Assembly: GCA_947631955.1 (NCBI GenBank)
Contig: CANRNJ010000003.1
Location: 62,001-126,000 of the forward strand
From: an uncultured Lachnospiraceae bacterium
Lineage (GTDB): Bacteria; Bacillota; Clostridia; Lachnospirales; Lachnospiraceae
DNA: 64,000 bases
Direction: 5' to 3'
Shown: positions 17,793-26,839 of the stretch, piece after piece
Numbering within the stretch: position 1 is the stretch's first letter
Layout: each line of letters opens with the position of its first letter
Notes under the pieces: generated by a model
The model's database searches: none
What the model saw: the letters and a program-made list of their open reading frames with translations, nothing else
What the model was told of the DNA's origin: nothing
Made by a program: the position numbers and the translations under genes

Positions 17793-19505
17793 ATGACTGC
17801 GATCTTAATTATCGTAGCAGCAATTGTTTTGCTTGTTCTTGGCTATGTATTCTATGGTTCATGGCTTGCGAAACAGTGGGGCATTGACCCTGACAGAAAG
17901 ACGCCTGCTGTCGAGTTGGAAGATGGTGTAGACTATGTTGCCGCTAAGCCGGCCGTACTGATGGGCCACCATTTTTCTTCCATTGCAGGTGCAGGTCCTA
18001 TCAACGGACCGATTCAGGCATCCGTTTTCGGATGGCTTCCGGTATTTTTATGGTGTGTGATCGGTGGTATCTTCTTCGGTGGTCTTCAGGACTTCGGTTC
18101 CCTGTTTGCATCGATCCGCCACGGCGGTAAATCTGTAGGTGAGATCATCAAAGATTCCATGGGCGACAGAGCAAAGAAACTGTTTATTATTTTTGCTCTG
18201 CTGGTATTGATTTTGGTTATCGCTTCCTTCGTGAACGTGGTAGCCGGGACCTTTGCTTCCACAAATCCGTTTGGCTTTACAAGCGGTCCTACAGGCAATG
18301 AAACGACTGCGATTATTTCCCTGCTGTTCATTGTACTGGCGATCATCTATGGTCTGGTAACCAACCGTCTGGGTATCAAGACTCTTCCTGCCAGTATCGG
18401 CGGTGTTGTCTGTATCGTTCTCATGATCGTGCTTGGCTTGAATTTCGGTTTTGCCATGGGCCGTACGGCATGGATCGTTGCGATCGGCGCTTATATCACG
18501 ATCGCATCTTTAGTTCCGGTATGGATCCTGCTGCAGCCTCGTGATTACTTATCCAGTTTCCTGCTTTATGCGATGATGGCGGTAGCGCTGATCGGTATCT
18601 TTGCTTCGGCGTTTACCGGTACGGCATCTTTTGATATCCCTGTCTTTACGGGATGGAAGACCAGCATCGGCACGTTGTTCCCGGCGCTGTTCATCACGGT
18701 TGCCTGCGGCGCATGTTCCGGCTTCCACAGCCTGATCTCCACAGGTACATCGTCCAAACAGCTTGCCAACGAGAAAGACGCGAAACCCATCGGTTACGGT
18801 TCCATGCTGATCGAGTCCGCGCTGGGCATTATTTCCCTGATCGCGGTAGGTATGGTATATAAGGCTTATACCGGCGGTGAGTTCGGTTCTCCGGCGGCGG
18901 CGTTTGCGGCAGGTATCGCAACCATGTTCGGTACCTCTACCTCCACCGTTTACAGCACGATCTATGCGCTGCTGACACTGGCGGTTTCCGTATTCGCACT
19001 GACCAGCTTGGATACCGGTACCCGTCTGAGCCGTTTCATGTTCTCCGAGCTGTTCCTTAAAAAGGACGAAGCAACCTATAAGGATGCAAAAGGTATCCGC
19101 AAGGTCCTTGCTTTCCCGCTGACAGGAACGCTGCTTATGGTAGTGATCGGCTGTATCTTGGGCGGTTTGAGCTTAAGCCAGATCTGGGGCTTGTTCGGCG
19201 CTGCCAATCAGCTTCTTGCAGGTATCGCTCTGATGGCTGTAGCTGCATGGCTTGGAAATGCAGGCAAGAATAACAAGATGTTCTATATTCCTATGGCGTT
19301 CATGCTGATCGCTACGATCACAAGCCTTGTTATGACCGTGATCAGCAAGATCAAACTGATTGCAGGTCTTGTGCCGGATGCTGCGGCAGCGTGGGGCGAC
19401 TGGTTCCAGATGCTCTTTGCGGCGGCAATGGTGATCCTTGCCATTATTCTTGTGATCGAGGGGATCCAGACATTTTCCGCACAGCTCAAGAAGAAAAAGG
19501 CATAA
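17793..19505 (+). CDS. cstA: CstA family carbon-starvation/pyruvate or peptide transporter
   Basis: 570 aa with about 15-16 membrane helices. CstA signatures are present: the GHHFSSIAGAGPINGP stretch (about 58-73), the glycine-rich GGIFFGGLQDFGSLFASIRHGGKSVGEI, and CGACSGFHSLISTGTSSKQL. Family members import peptides or pyruvate under carbon limitation; the substrate here is inferred only. Codons are markedly biased (ggt, gta, ctg and atc), suggesting high expression. The start follows AGAGAGG. Confidence 0.93.
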   Translation: MTAILIIVAAIVLLVLGYVFYGSWLAKQWGIDPDRKTPAVELEDGVDYVAAKPAVLMGHHFSSIAGAGPINGPIQASVFGWLPVFLWCVIGGIFFGGLQDFGSLFASIRHGGKSVGEIIKDSMGDRAKKLFIIFALLVLILVIASFVNVVAGTFASTNPFGFTSGPTGNETTAIISLLFIVLAIIYGLVTNRLGIKTLPASIGGVVCIVLMIVLGLNFGFAMGRTAWIVAIGAYITIASLVPVWILLQPRDYLSSFLLYAMMAVALIGIFASAFTGTASFDIPVFTGWKTSIGTLFPALFITVACGACSGFHSLISTGTSSKQLANEKDAKPIGYGSMLIESALGIISLIAVGMVYKAYTGGEFGSPAAAFAAGIATMFGTSTSTVYSTIYALLTLAVSVFALTSLDTGTRLSRFMFSELFLKKDEATYKDAKGIRKVLAFPLTGTLLMVVIGCILGGLSLSQIWGLFGAANQLLAGIALMAVAAWLGNAGKNNKMFYIPMAFMLIATITSLVMTVISKIKLIAGLVPDAAAAWGDWFQMLFAAAMVILAIILVIEGIQTFSAQLKKKKA

Positions 19506-19547
19506 TATCAGCCGGAGTATTTGTGTAATATTAATATCTTTATATAA

Positions 19548-19587
19548 ACAGGCATCCGTCATAAAGGCGGGTGCCTGTCAATTTTTT
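19548..19587 (+). terminator. intrinsic terminator after cstA
   Basis: An 11-base stem (19548-19558 with 19568-19578, one T-G pair) around a nine-base loop, then CAATTTTTTC. It marks the end of the cstA unit. Confidence 0.85.
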
Positions 19588-19611
19588 CGATCCAGAAGGA
19601 AAACAAACAGC

Positions 19612-20811
19612 ATGGAAAATACTAAAATGGATATTAACGGAACAATGACGATAACATTAGAATTATTTGATGATTCCTTTGAAGCAGAAGCCCATATTAA
19701 GTTTTTAGATGATCCGGTAAGGGAAGTGTCCTTCATTTTAAACAATGATCTGTGCATCGAATCAATAACTTCTTCAAACCGCAGCGTATCTTTTTACAAA
19801 CAGGAAACCGTTGAGCAGATGTTCAGACCGTTGTCACAGAAGATCACAGCAGCGGGCAGCTTTCCAATGTCAGAGATTGATATACGATATAATGGAAGCA
19901 TACATTTTGACGAAGCCAATCAAAAAAACTGGCATAATGAAATCACTGAAGATTTCGTTTCGCTGAACTGGTATTCTGTTTGGTTTCCCGATAGTTTGTC
20001 TGTAAATACTTCAGATGATAAAGTCATAATAAAAAATGGACACAAATGGTTTGTTGTAAAGGGAGAATATCATGATGCTGACGATGTCTGGATATATGGA
20101 AATCAGGAATCGGACCGCTGTAATATCGTGGCGTTTTCAAAAGAAAAACTGCATACAGTTATAAGCCCGGCTGTAGATATTTTTTACATTGACGAAAGCA
20201 TAAAGGATACGGCGGAAAAATGTGTAGATATATACAATAGCATCCTGCAATATTATAATAATATATTGTTTGATAAAAAGGTCATTTCAAAGATGGATAT
20301 TGTATGCGCATATCCGTATATAAAAACGGGCGGAGCGTACCAAAGGGAAAATTTAGTGTGGTGTACGGTCCCGGATTCTGACGAGGCGGGGCGCACATAC
20401 CTTTTTGCACATGAGATCGCACACATTTGGTGCTGCGGAGCAGACTGCGGAAGCTGGGAGGATTGGCTTAATGAAACGACAGCGGATTGGTCGGCTTTGT
20501 TATTTGCGTTATACAGGAACGACAGGAGCCTTTTTGATAATATTTTAAAGCCTAAAATTGAACTTTACGATAAACTGCCTGCAATAAAAACCTCCGATGG
20601 TTCCCGCCCTGACGGAGTACATGAAAAAGGAACTGTTTTATTTTATCAGGTTTACCAAAAATACGGATATGACACTATGGTCGAAATCGTCAGGTGCTTC
20701 AGTCGGTTAAAACAGAAAAACACGAAGGAGCTTATTGACGGATTAATAAAGATCGGGCTGCGGGGCGCGGCTGACATGATCGCAGAGGGGATCAATTATG
20801 ATCGAAAATAG
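19612..20811 (+). CDS. orphan M1-like zinc metallopeptidase (gluzincin)
   Basis: 399 aa with no signal peptide. The C-terminal half has HEIAH (His267, Glu268, His271) followed by LNETTADW, with Glu288 as the likely third zinc ligand. This resembles the M1 aminopeptidase HExxH-x18-E pattern, but the spacing here is 16. The N-terminal 200 residues are beta-rich, as in M1 N-terminal domains, and no GxMEN motif is seen. Composition is more AT-rich than in flanking genes, suggesting acquisition. It follows the cstA terminator and overlaps a broken small gene at its end. Substrate unknown. Confidence 0.75.
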   Translation: MENTKMDINGTMTITLELFDDSFEAEAHIKFLDDPVREVSFILNNDLCIESITSSNRSVSFYKQETVEQMFRPLSQKITAAGSFPMSEIDIRYNGSIHFDEANQKNWHNEITEDFVSLNWYSVWFPDSLSVNTSDDKVIIKNGHKWFVVKGEYHDADDVWIYGNQESDRCNIVAFSKEKLHTVISPAVDIFYIDESIKDTAEKCVDIYNSILQYYNNILFDKKVISKMDIVCAYPYIKTGGAYQRENLVWCTVPDSDEAGRTYLFAHEIAHIWCCGADCGSWEDWLNETTADWSALLFALYRNDRSLFDNILKPKIELYDKLPAIKTSDGSRPDGVHEKGTVLFYQVYQKYGYDTMVEIVRCFSRLKQKNTKELIDGLIKIGLRGAADMIAEGINYDRK

Positions 20812-20981
20812 ATAGGATAAGGGATATTGCCGCCGCGGCAAATACGGCTTATGAAACAGTATATGAAAGGGCCCTGGCCTATTATAAGCTGAATAAAAAG
20901 GGCGATCTTGAGGCAGCCGGAGAATTCGGCGTGCCATTCAGTAAAGTAAATAAAATTCTAAATAGACGAAATATCGTTTAA
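20798..20981 (+). pseudogene. small gene split by a one-base frameshift in an A-run
   Basis: The ATG at 20798 follows GAGGGG by about seven bases but reaches a stop after five codons (MIENR). Removing one A from the AAAA run at 20805-20808 opens a continuous frame to TAA at 20979, giving about 60 residues. That product is charged and helical (KIDRIRDIAAAANTAYETVY, then ALAYYKLNKKGDLEAAGEF and SKVNKILNRRNIV). This looks like real protein, possibly DNA-binding. It is either a pseudogene, a slippage-expressed gene or a sequencing error. Confidence 0.55.
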
Positions 20982-20999
20982 ATTTTTCTGAAAATCCTG

Positions 21000-21028
21000 T
21001 TGCAATCCTTTTTCATATATGATATTAT
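21000..21028 (+). promoter_or_regulatory. sigma-A type promoter for the Rpn-family gene
   Basis: TTGCAA (21000-21005) and TATTAT (21023-21028) with exactly 17 bases between them, about 100 bases upstream of the start codon. Confidence 0.6.
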
Positions 21029-21134
21029 AACTACAAACATATCTGGGGGATCTATGGTTCTGGATGCACGTCTTGTATTTCTGTTCTGAAAGAATCCCTT
21101 ATATGTATCACAAATTTCATAAGGGAGGAAAAGA

Positions 21135-22199
21135 ATGGGAAGAAAAGACCTGCAGAAGAAGGGATATTTCCACGACGCCGGACGGTTCGCCGATTTGATC
21201 AACGGCCTGCTGTGTGAGGGCAGACAGGTACTTACGGCGGAGGATCTTACGGAACTGGACAGCCAGACAGGGCAGTTCGACGCCATGGATTATGGAAAGA
21301 TAGAAAACAGCGGTGGCAATAGCGTTGACGGCTGCACAGATCCCGGTATAAGCAAGCGCAGAAGGAAAAACTGCGCCCTGAAGGACAGACGCCGTGATCT
21401 GGTACGGCAGGCGGCCTTCGGAGTCAACTTCATGGTGATCGGCTTGGAGAATCAGGAAGAAACAGACTATCTGATGCCGCTTCGGTGTATGTCCTACGAC
21501 ATGGCGGAATATGAGAAACAGGCTGTGCAGACCAGAAAGGAAGTCAGGAACAGGAAGGATGTCACGAAAGCGGAGTTCTTGTCCGGCTTTGCAAAGGACA
21601 GCAGGCTGTCGCCCTGTGTGACGGTGGTGCTCTATTACGGTGAGGACTGGGACGGGGCGGCGGCCCTGCATGACATTCTGGATTTTACGGACATCCCGCT
21701 GGAATTAAGGGACAAAGTGAATGATTACAGGATATATCTGTGCGAAGTCAGAAAGTTCGGTAATACGGACGTATTCAAAACGGATGTGAAGCAGGTGTTC
21801 GACTGCCTTAGATATGCGGGAGATCCGGATAAACTGTACGAACTGACGGTAAAAGACCCGGCCTACCGGGCGATGGAGCCTGACACCTACGACATGATCG
21901 CGGAGTATACGAAGACCAATGAACTGATGAAAGTGAAGTCCTATGGAGAGAAGGAGGGCAGAGTAGATATGTGTAACGCGATAAAGGAGCTGATCGAGCG
22001 CGGGCGCAGAGAAGGGATCGAACAGGGTGTCGAGCAGGGCATGATCAATGCCATCACGGAACTGCTGGAGGATCTGGGGCAGATCCCGCAGCGGATCATG
22101 GAACTGCTGCAGGCGCAGGACGATCCTGCGGTCTTAAGCAGATGGCATAAGCTGGCGGCCAGAGCGGGCAGCATGGAAGAGTTTGAACAAAATATGTGA
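21135..22199 (+). CDS. Rpn-family PD-(D/E)XK nuclease/putative transposase-like protein
   Basis: 354 aa. It resembles the Rpn (recombination-promoting nuclease, formerly 'putative transposase') proteins that are abundant in Lachnospiraceae. The core contains FGVNFMVIGLENQEETDYLMPLR, with the Glu-x-Gln of the PD-(D/E)XK fold, and YYGEDWDG. The C-terminus has the characteristic RREGIEQGVEQGMINAI repeat-like helix. The ATG follows AGGGAGG. Such genes multiply within genomes, so this one marks an accessory stretch. Confidence 0.8.
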   Translation: MGRKDLQKKGYFHDAGRFADLINGLLCEGRQVLTAEDLTELDSQTGQFDAMDYGKIENSGGNSVDGCTDPGISKRRRKNCALKDRRRDLVRQAAFGVNFMVIGLENQEETDYLMPLRCMSYDMAEYEKQAVQTRKEVRNRKDVTKAEFLSGFAKDSRLSPCVTVVLYYGEDWDGAAALHDILDFTDIPLELRDKVNDYRIYLCEVRKFGNTDVFKTDVKQVFDCLRYAGDPDKLYELTVKDPAYRAMEPDTYDMIAEYTKTNELMKVKSYGEKEGRVDMCNAIKELIERGRREGIEQGVEQGMINAITELLEDLGQIPQRIMELLQAQDDPAVLSRWHKLAARAGSMEEFEQNM

Positions 22200-22231
22200 A
22201 AAATGATGGGCTGTTTCCCCGAAAACCGCAT

Positions 22232-22260
22232 TTGCGTTTTCATGGTAAACCGTATATAAT
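22232..22260 (+). promoter_or_regulatory. promoter for the cytidylate-kinase-like gene
   Basis: TTGCGT (22232-22237) and the perfect TATAAT (22255-22260) are 17 bases apart, 73 bases before the start codon. The -35 overlaps the 3' arm of an imperfect hairpin (GAAAACCGCA / TGCGTTTTC) that may end the preceding gene. Confidence 0.65.
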
Positions 22261-22333
22261 ATAAATATCCAGACAGATAAGGCATCGTTCCTGCAAGGGG
22301 ACGAATTTCGCGGCAGAAAGGGGAGATTGTTTT

Positions 22334-22960
22334 ATGAATACAATTATTACGATCGGACGTCAGTTCGGCTCAGGAGGCCGTGAGATCGGCCAACGGGTGG
22401 CGGATTACTTCGGGATAAAGTTTTATGACAAGGAGCTTCTGTCCAGAGCGGCCAAAGAGAGCGGTTTCTGTGAAGAAATGATCCAGAACCACGACGAGCG
22501 CCCGACAAATTCTTTCCTGTATAATTTGGTGATGGATACTTATTCTTTTGGCTATAATTCTTCATCGTTTGTGGATATGCCGATCAGCCATAAAGTGTTT
22601 CTTGCGCAGTTCGATACGATCAAAAAGATAGCGGATGAAGGTCCCTGCGTGATCGTCGGAAGATGTGCGGACTATGCGCTGCATGATTATAAGAATTGCA
22701 TCAATCTTTTTATCCATGCCGACCAGCAGAGCAAAGTAAAGCGTATCATGGAGCGTTATGACGATATCACAACGGAGCAGAAGGCCATTGATATGATGAA
22801 TAAGAAGGATAAATCCAGACAAAGCTATTACAACTATTATTCTTCCAAGAAATGGGGGCGTGCAGACAGCTATGATCTGTCCATCAACAGCGGTATTCTC
22901 GGCATAGACGGATCGGTCAAACTGATTGCGCAGTTCGTCGAGGATTTTGAGAATCGATAG
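22334..22960 (+). CDS. cytidylate kinase-like family protein
   Basis: 208 aa with an N-terminal P-loop (TIGRQFGSGGREIGQRVAD) and the IVGRCADYAL stretch typical of the cytidylate_kin-like family found in many Clostridia. These proteins resemble Cmk but are not the housekeeping enzyme, and their substrate is not established. The second half has basic residues (KKDKSRQSYYNYY) where a lid would lie. It stands alone with its own promoter. Confidence 0.88.
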   Translation: MNTIITIGRQFGSGGREIGQRVADYFGIKFYDKELLSRAAKESGFCEEMIQNHDERPTNSFLYNLVMDTYSFGYNSSSFVDMPISHKVFLAQFDTIKKIADEGPCVIVGRCADYALHDYKNCINLFIHADQQSKVKRIMERYDDITTEQKAIDMMNKKDKSRQSYYNYYSSKKWGRADSYDLSINSGILGIDGSVKLIAQFVEDFENR

Positions 22961-23306
22961 ATATAGGACCCGGCCCGCAAATTATGTTTTGAGCGCTGCG
23001 CCTGTTGTGCCCGCGGGAAAGATCTGTAATAAAGTATGGAAAGCAGTTAAAAGAGAGGCTCGATAATTGGGCCTCTCAATATATTTTCAAGAAAACAAAA
23101 TAAATGCTCATTTAGAGCAAAGGCACACGGTATTGGCGAGTGGTTTGTCCCACATAGAACTATGCGCAAAACACAAGTTTAACGAATAGTATATACGTTT
23201 TAAACGATATCCACAATGTATGTATTTGAAGCTATAACAGCCATTTTGCAAACTGTGTGTGTGCAGCCGTGCTTGCTATGTTATTAATATATATTTTAGT
23301 ATATTA
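22961..23306. other. 346-base AT-rich intergenic stretch
   Basis: There is no convincing gene on either strand. It contains the convergent terminator at 23053-23077, a short dyad GCTC/GAGC near 23108, and AT-rich sequence with no repeat of a neighbouring region that I can see. It is unclear whether the remaining bases do anything. Confidence 0.5.
23053..23077 (-). terminator. terminator between convergent genes
   Basis: Stem GAGAGGC / GCCTCTC with an 11-base loop. Read on the minus strand it is followed by TTTT, so it would end transcription from the ribbon-helix-helix gene. On the plus strand it is followed by AATATATTTTC and could also end the kinase-like gene. Confidence 0.6.
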
Positions 23307-23477
23307 TTAATTTACATCCATATTATCCAGTGCATATTCGCACGCCTGAATCACAAAACCGGTAAATGTCACGTCGTTTCCTTTGATCACATTTTCTATT
23401 TTTTCTATCAGATCAAGCGGGAATCGGATCGATTTGGTTTCGGTTTCTTTGCGGTCTGATTTGATTTGAAATGCCAT
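23307..23477 (-). CDS. small ribbon-helix-helix (Arc/CopG-like) protein, 56 aa
   Basis: A 56-residue frame on the minus strand begins MAFQIKSDRKETETKSIRFP and continues LDLIEKIENVIKGNDVTFTGFVIQACEYALDN. A beta strand (KSIRFP) followed by two helices is the ribbon-helix-helix plan of small dimeric DNA-binding proteins; related short proteins in Lachnospiraceae are labelled YlcI/YnfO-like. The start follows GAGGAGG by ten bases. No toxin gene adjoins, so an antitoxin role is not supported. A plus-strand frame over the same bases is a shadow. Confidence 0.75.
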   Translation of the reverse strand: MAFQIKSDRKETETKSIRFPLDLIEKIENVIKGNDVTFTGFVIQACEYALDNMDVN

Positions 23478-23592
23478 TTCGGTAGTTCCTCCTCATATCC
23501 ACAATATATAATACCTGTATATTTCATATCATATTTTAATTTTGCTGTTTAATATGCACTCCAATCAGCAATCTGATTGTATTACATATGTA

Positions 23593-23621
23593 TTGCATAA
23601 AGTAATGCATAATGTTATAAT
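23593..23621 (+). promoter_or_regulatory. promoter for the disrupted glycosyltransferase gene
   Basis: TTGCAT (23593-23598) and TATAAT (23616-23621) with 17 bases between. The spacer and -35 contain a partial dyad (ATTGCAT / ATGCATAAT) that could be an operator. Confidence 0.65.
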
Positions 23622-23663
23622 GTGCTTATCGCATTTTACCATTTGTGTTATGAGGTGCAGATT

Positions 23664-25053
23664 TTGAAGTATTTTCATACTCATAAGATGATCCGTCCGG
23701 AAATAAAACCGATAGATTTGTTTTTATTTGTCAGCCTTAGCATTACTGCGGCTTTTTTTGTATGCAATATCATTTGTCACGGAGATCTGTTCCGACAGTG
23801 CGTTCTCAGCAGTTCTTTTTTATTTTCGGATTATTATTATACCATATCAGCAGGAAATCAAGCGCGAGCACAGCGAGCATTTGATTTCACCTGATATGGT
23901 AACGACAGAATCTTATAGTGCGTCAGCACGACGGCTGCGCAGCAGACGGATTCTGGAGTTATTATATCATACGTCTATCATGTATTCCTATGGGGATCCC
24001 TATAGTTTTCCTCCTTTTGCCTATATATTGTATACATTTTTGTGGAGCATTTCTCCGTATAAGGACAGTGAAAGTATTTTAAATTGGCAGAATTACCGGG
24101 ATGCGGATAACGCCTTGGTGGTGTTTGTCGTATACAACATGGCGCTTATGATCCTTCTGCTCTATTGCATTGCGCAGTATTTTCATAAGACAGGCTGTAA
24201 ATATACCATATTTCTGCCGCTTTCCCTGCTGTTGTCCTACCCTTTTATGTGTACTTCGGTGCAGCAGGGCAATGTGGTTATTCTGGTCGCGATTCTGCTT
24301 GCATTAGCATGGATATGGATGGATTCGGATAACAGAATAAAACAGGAAGCCGCGCTCATCCTTACAGCTGTCTGCGCGGGATTTAAGCTTTATCCCGCCG
24401 TGGCGGGCGTTGTATATTTAAAAAGAAAAGAGTGGAAAAAAGCCATTCGGCTGATGATATACGGCGTTATTGCGATCTTTGTTCCCTTTTTGTTTTTCGG
24501 AGGATCGCAGGGAATGACCGATCTGGTCAAGACTCTGACCGGGTTTGCGTCTTACATTGATCCGAACAAAACAAATACCGTATGCGGAATGGCAAAATAT
24601 CTTGGATTTAAACTGGGAATGAATGAAATATACGCAGATACGTTTGCGGTCGTTATCAATTTTGTATTCCTGGCATTTTCCCTGCTCTGTTTCTTCCTTT
24701 GCTCCAAGAAATGGCAGGAAGCGTTCTTTATAAGCGGGATCCTGGTATCTTATCTGCCGTCGAACTGGGAATATACTCTGGTTTATTACATACCTGTCCT
24801 GTTTTTGTTCTTTCAGGAATATGACAAAAATATCCGGCAGGATAAACTGTCGGATACGATCTGGATGGCGGTCCATTCAGTTGGTTTTGGCATGGTGTTC
24901 TCCGTCGATTTCCTGATGCTTTATTACCGCTACGGATTTATAACAGGAATCTTTACGATAACTTACCTTCTGCTCGGTATCAATATGCTCAGCGTCTTGA
25001 TCCGCTTTTTGCGGCGGACGTTTCCGTTAAAAAAGGAAAAGATCGGGCTTTAG
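23664..25053 (+). pseudogene. GT87/DUF2029-type membrane glycosyltransferase, interrupted
   Basis: The first 60 residues (from a TTG at 23664 after GAGGTG, or an ATG at 23688) give a membrane helix (DLFLFVSLSITAAFFVCNII) and end SDYYYT. After a foreign segment at about 23841-23966 the coding resumes in another frame with YSYGDPYSFPPFAYILY and about eight further membrane helices. The SDY...FPPF pattern matches GT87-type mannosyltransferase-like proteins. Frame 1 stops inside the insert. A 441-residue frame from 23728 reads through the insert but has an unrelated N-terminus. Probably inactive, unless the C-terminal part is expressed alone. Confidence 0.65.
23834..23966. mobile_element. small inverted-repeat element (MITE-like) inside the glycosyltransferase gene
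   Basis: Two adjoining hairpins. The first pairs ACCATATCAG (23841-23850) with CTGATATGGT (23891-23900) and continues GAAATCAA / TTGATTTC. The second pairs CAGAATC (23906-23912) with GATTCTG (23949-23955) and CGTC with GACG. The pair is flanked by TTATTATA at 23834-23841 and 23959-23966, a possible target duplication. The central part is GC-rich (GCGCGAGCACAGCGAGC) inside an AT-rich gene. No transposase is encoded. Confidence 0.6.
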
Positions 25054-25499
25054 AATAATCGTTCCGAATCCAGCCAGATCGTAAAGGGTCCGTCATTTTC
25101 AATGGACACCTTCATATCAGCGCCGAATTCTCCGTGTTCCACTACAGGCACACTTTCCCGGCATTTTTCGATGATATAGTTATATAATTCTTCAGACGGG
25201 CCCGGTTTTCCGGCATCCGTAAAAGACGGACGGTTTCCGTGACGGCAGTCCGCGTACAGCGTAAATTGTGAAATAATTAACAGGCTGCCGCCGACAGCGG
25301 ACAGATCGAGGTTGATCTTATCGTTTTCATCACTGAAAATACGGAGATTGACCATTTTTCGGATCATTTTGTCCGCGATCTCTCTGGTATCGGTATCGGA
25401 GATCCCCACAAAAACGCAGTATCCGCGTCCTATGGAACCGATGGTCTTATGATCGACTTCTACGCAAGCGCTGTTTACTCTCTGGATCAGGAATCGCAA
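25050..25499 (-). CDS. dtd: D-aminoacyl-tRNA deacylase
   Basis: 149 aa, normal Dtd length. Removes D-amino acids (and glycine mis-charged on tRNA-Ala) from tRNAs. Family motifs are MRFLIQRVNSACVEVD at the start, GGSLLIISQFTLYADCRHGNRPSF in the centre, and GxDMKV-ENDGPFTIWL near the end. Its stop overlaps the stop of the convergent glycosyltransferase gene by four bases. It lies just downstream of the AI-2E permease gene, probably in the same transcript. Confidence 0.96.
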   Translation of the reverse strand: MRFLIQRVNSACVEVDHKTIGSIGRGYCVFVGISDTDTREIADKMIRKMVNLRIFSDENDKINLDLSAVGGSLLIISQFTLYADCRHGNRPSFTDAGKPGPSEELYNYIIEKCRESVPVVEHGEFGADMKVSIENDGPFTIWLDSERLF

Positions 25500-25528
25500 T
25501 GTTTCTCTCCTTTATCATAAATAGGTCG

Positions 25529-26839
25529 TTATTCTTTCGGCGGATCGTCTTCTGGTTCTTTCTTTTTTTCTGTCCGTTTCTTTTTCTTTTTGGCGGGCGG
25601 GACATATTCCGTAAAGCAAAGGGATTCATCGATGTGCCCCACCGTCATATACTGCTGTATGGAGGTGGGCAGGTTTTTCTTGGTCAGAAGTTTGTCCACC
25701 AACAGCTTTACGCCCGCATAGAATACAGCGAAGATCGGTATCCCTGCGATCATGCCGAGAACGCCGAACAGGCCGCCGAAGATCGTGATGGAAAAGATTA
25801 CCCAGAAGCCGGACAGCCCCGTGGAATCTCCCAGTATCTTGGGGCCAAGGATATTTCCGTCAAACTGCTGGATCACCAAGATCAGGATAACAAAATACAA
25901 CGCCTGCATCGGATCGACCATCAGCACAAGCAAAGCGCTTGGCACGCCGCCGATCCACGGCCCGAAGAACGGGATGATATTCGTGACGCCGACTATGACA
26001 CTGACCAGAATCGCATAAGGCGTGCCGATGATCGTCGTACAGATAAAGCAGATGATCCCGATAATGATGGAATCGACGATCTTGCCGCCGATAAATCCGA
26101 TGAACGTATTATGTACAAAACGGCATCCTGAGATCACATGGTTTCCCGTTTTGCGGTCAAACAGCGCGTAGGCGATCTTTTTGGCTTGTCCGGCAAATTT
26201 TTCCTTGCTTCCCAGTACATAGATGGAAATGATAAAGCCGATCACAAAGTTCCACATCGCCTTGAACATTCCGATCACGCTTGACGACAACGTCTTGATC
26301 AGGTTGTTGATATTCGGGAGCAGATTGCTGTTGACATAGTCGAGGATCTTCGACGAATACTGGTCGATCAGCGAGTTTACCACATTTTCCAAATCAGGAT
26401 TGTTCTTCATGAGCCCCAAAGCCCAGTTGCTCAGGTTATTGATATAGATCGGGAACTGAAAGATAATACTCTGTATGCTGCGCACGACCTGCGGAATGAC
26501 CAAGCCGAAAAACTCGTAGAGTATCACGAGGATCAGCACGATCGTCATAAAGATCGAGAGCCCCCTCATCCTGCGTTTGCTCTTCGGGGTGGCCGGGATC
26601 TTTGCCTTCACATATATAGGTTCGATAATGCGCTTTTCAACCTTATTTAAAACCGGAGTTATCAGATAGGCCAGAACAAACCCGTCAATGATGGGCATTG
26701 CGATATCGATCATTATGCCGAAACCGTTTGAAAGATTGGATCTGTGGAATAAAATATAATAAAACAGGATGCTGGCAGCAATTACCAGAAAAGCTGTGAT
26801 TCCCCAATAGAGATATTTTTTTTCAAATCTGAATTTCAT
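25529..26839 (-). CDS. AI-2E family transporter (PerM-like permease)
   Basis: 436 aa with about seven to eight membrane helices and the family's pattern: an N-terminal helix pair, a long amphipathic section (about 90-190), then VGVTNIIPFFGPWIGGVPSALLVL and LGDSTGLSGFWVIFSI. The C-terminus is a lysine/proline-rich cytoplasmic tail. Members export various solutes (AI-2, Na+/H+, polyamines or precursors); nothing here fixes the substrate. A dyad in the leader at 26868-26900 may regulate it. Confidence 0.88.
   Translation of the reverse strand: MKFRFEKKYLYWGITAFLVIAASILFYYILFHRSNLSNGFGIMIDIAMPIIDGFVLAYLITPVLNKVEKRIIEPIYVKAKIPATPKSKRRMRGLSIFMTIVLILVILYEFFGLVIPQVVRSIQSIIFQFPIYINNLSNWALGLMKNNPDLENVVNSLIDQYSSKILDYVNSNLLPNINNLIKTLSSSVIGMFKAMWNFVIGFIISIYVLGSKEKFAGQAKKIAYALFDRKTGNHVISGCRFVHNTFIGFIGGKIVDSIIIGIICFICTTIIGTPYAILVSVIVGVTNIIPFFGPWIGGVPSALLVLMVDPMQALYFVILILVIQQFDGNILGPKILGDSTGLSGFWVIFSITIFGGLFGVLGMIAGIPIFAVFYAGVKLLVDKLLTKKNLPTSIQQYMTVGHIDESLCFTEYVPPAKKKKKRTEKKKEPEDDPPKE

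Noticed and set aside
23259..23459. 66-residue plus-strand frame
   Set aside because: Lies over the minus-strand ribbon-helix-helix gene, which has a better start site and a credible fold.
23307..23477. Antitoxin of a type II toxin-antitoxin pair
   Set aside because: No adjacent small toxin frame on either strand.
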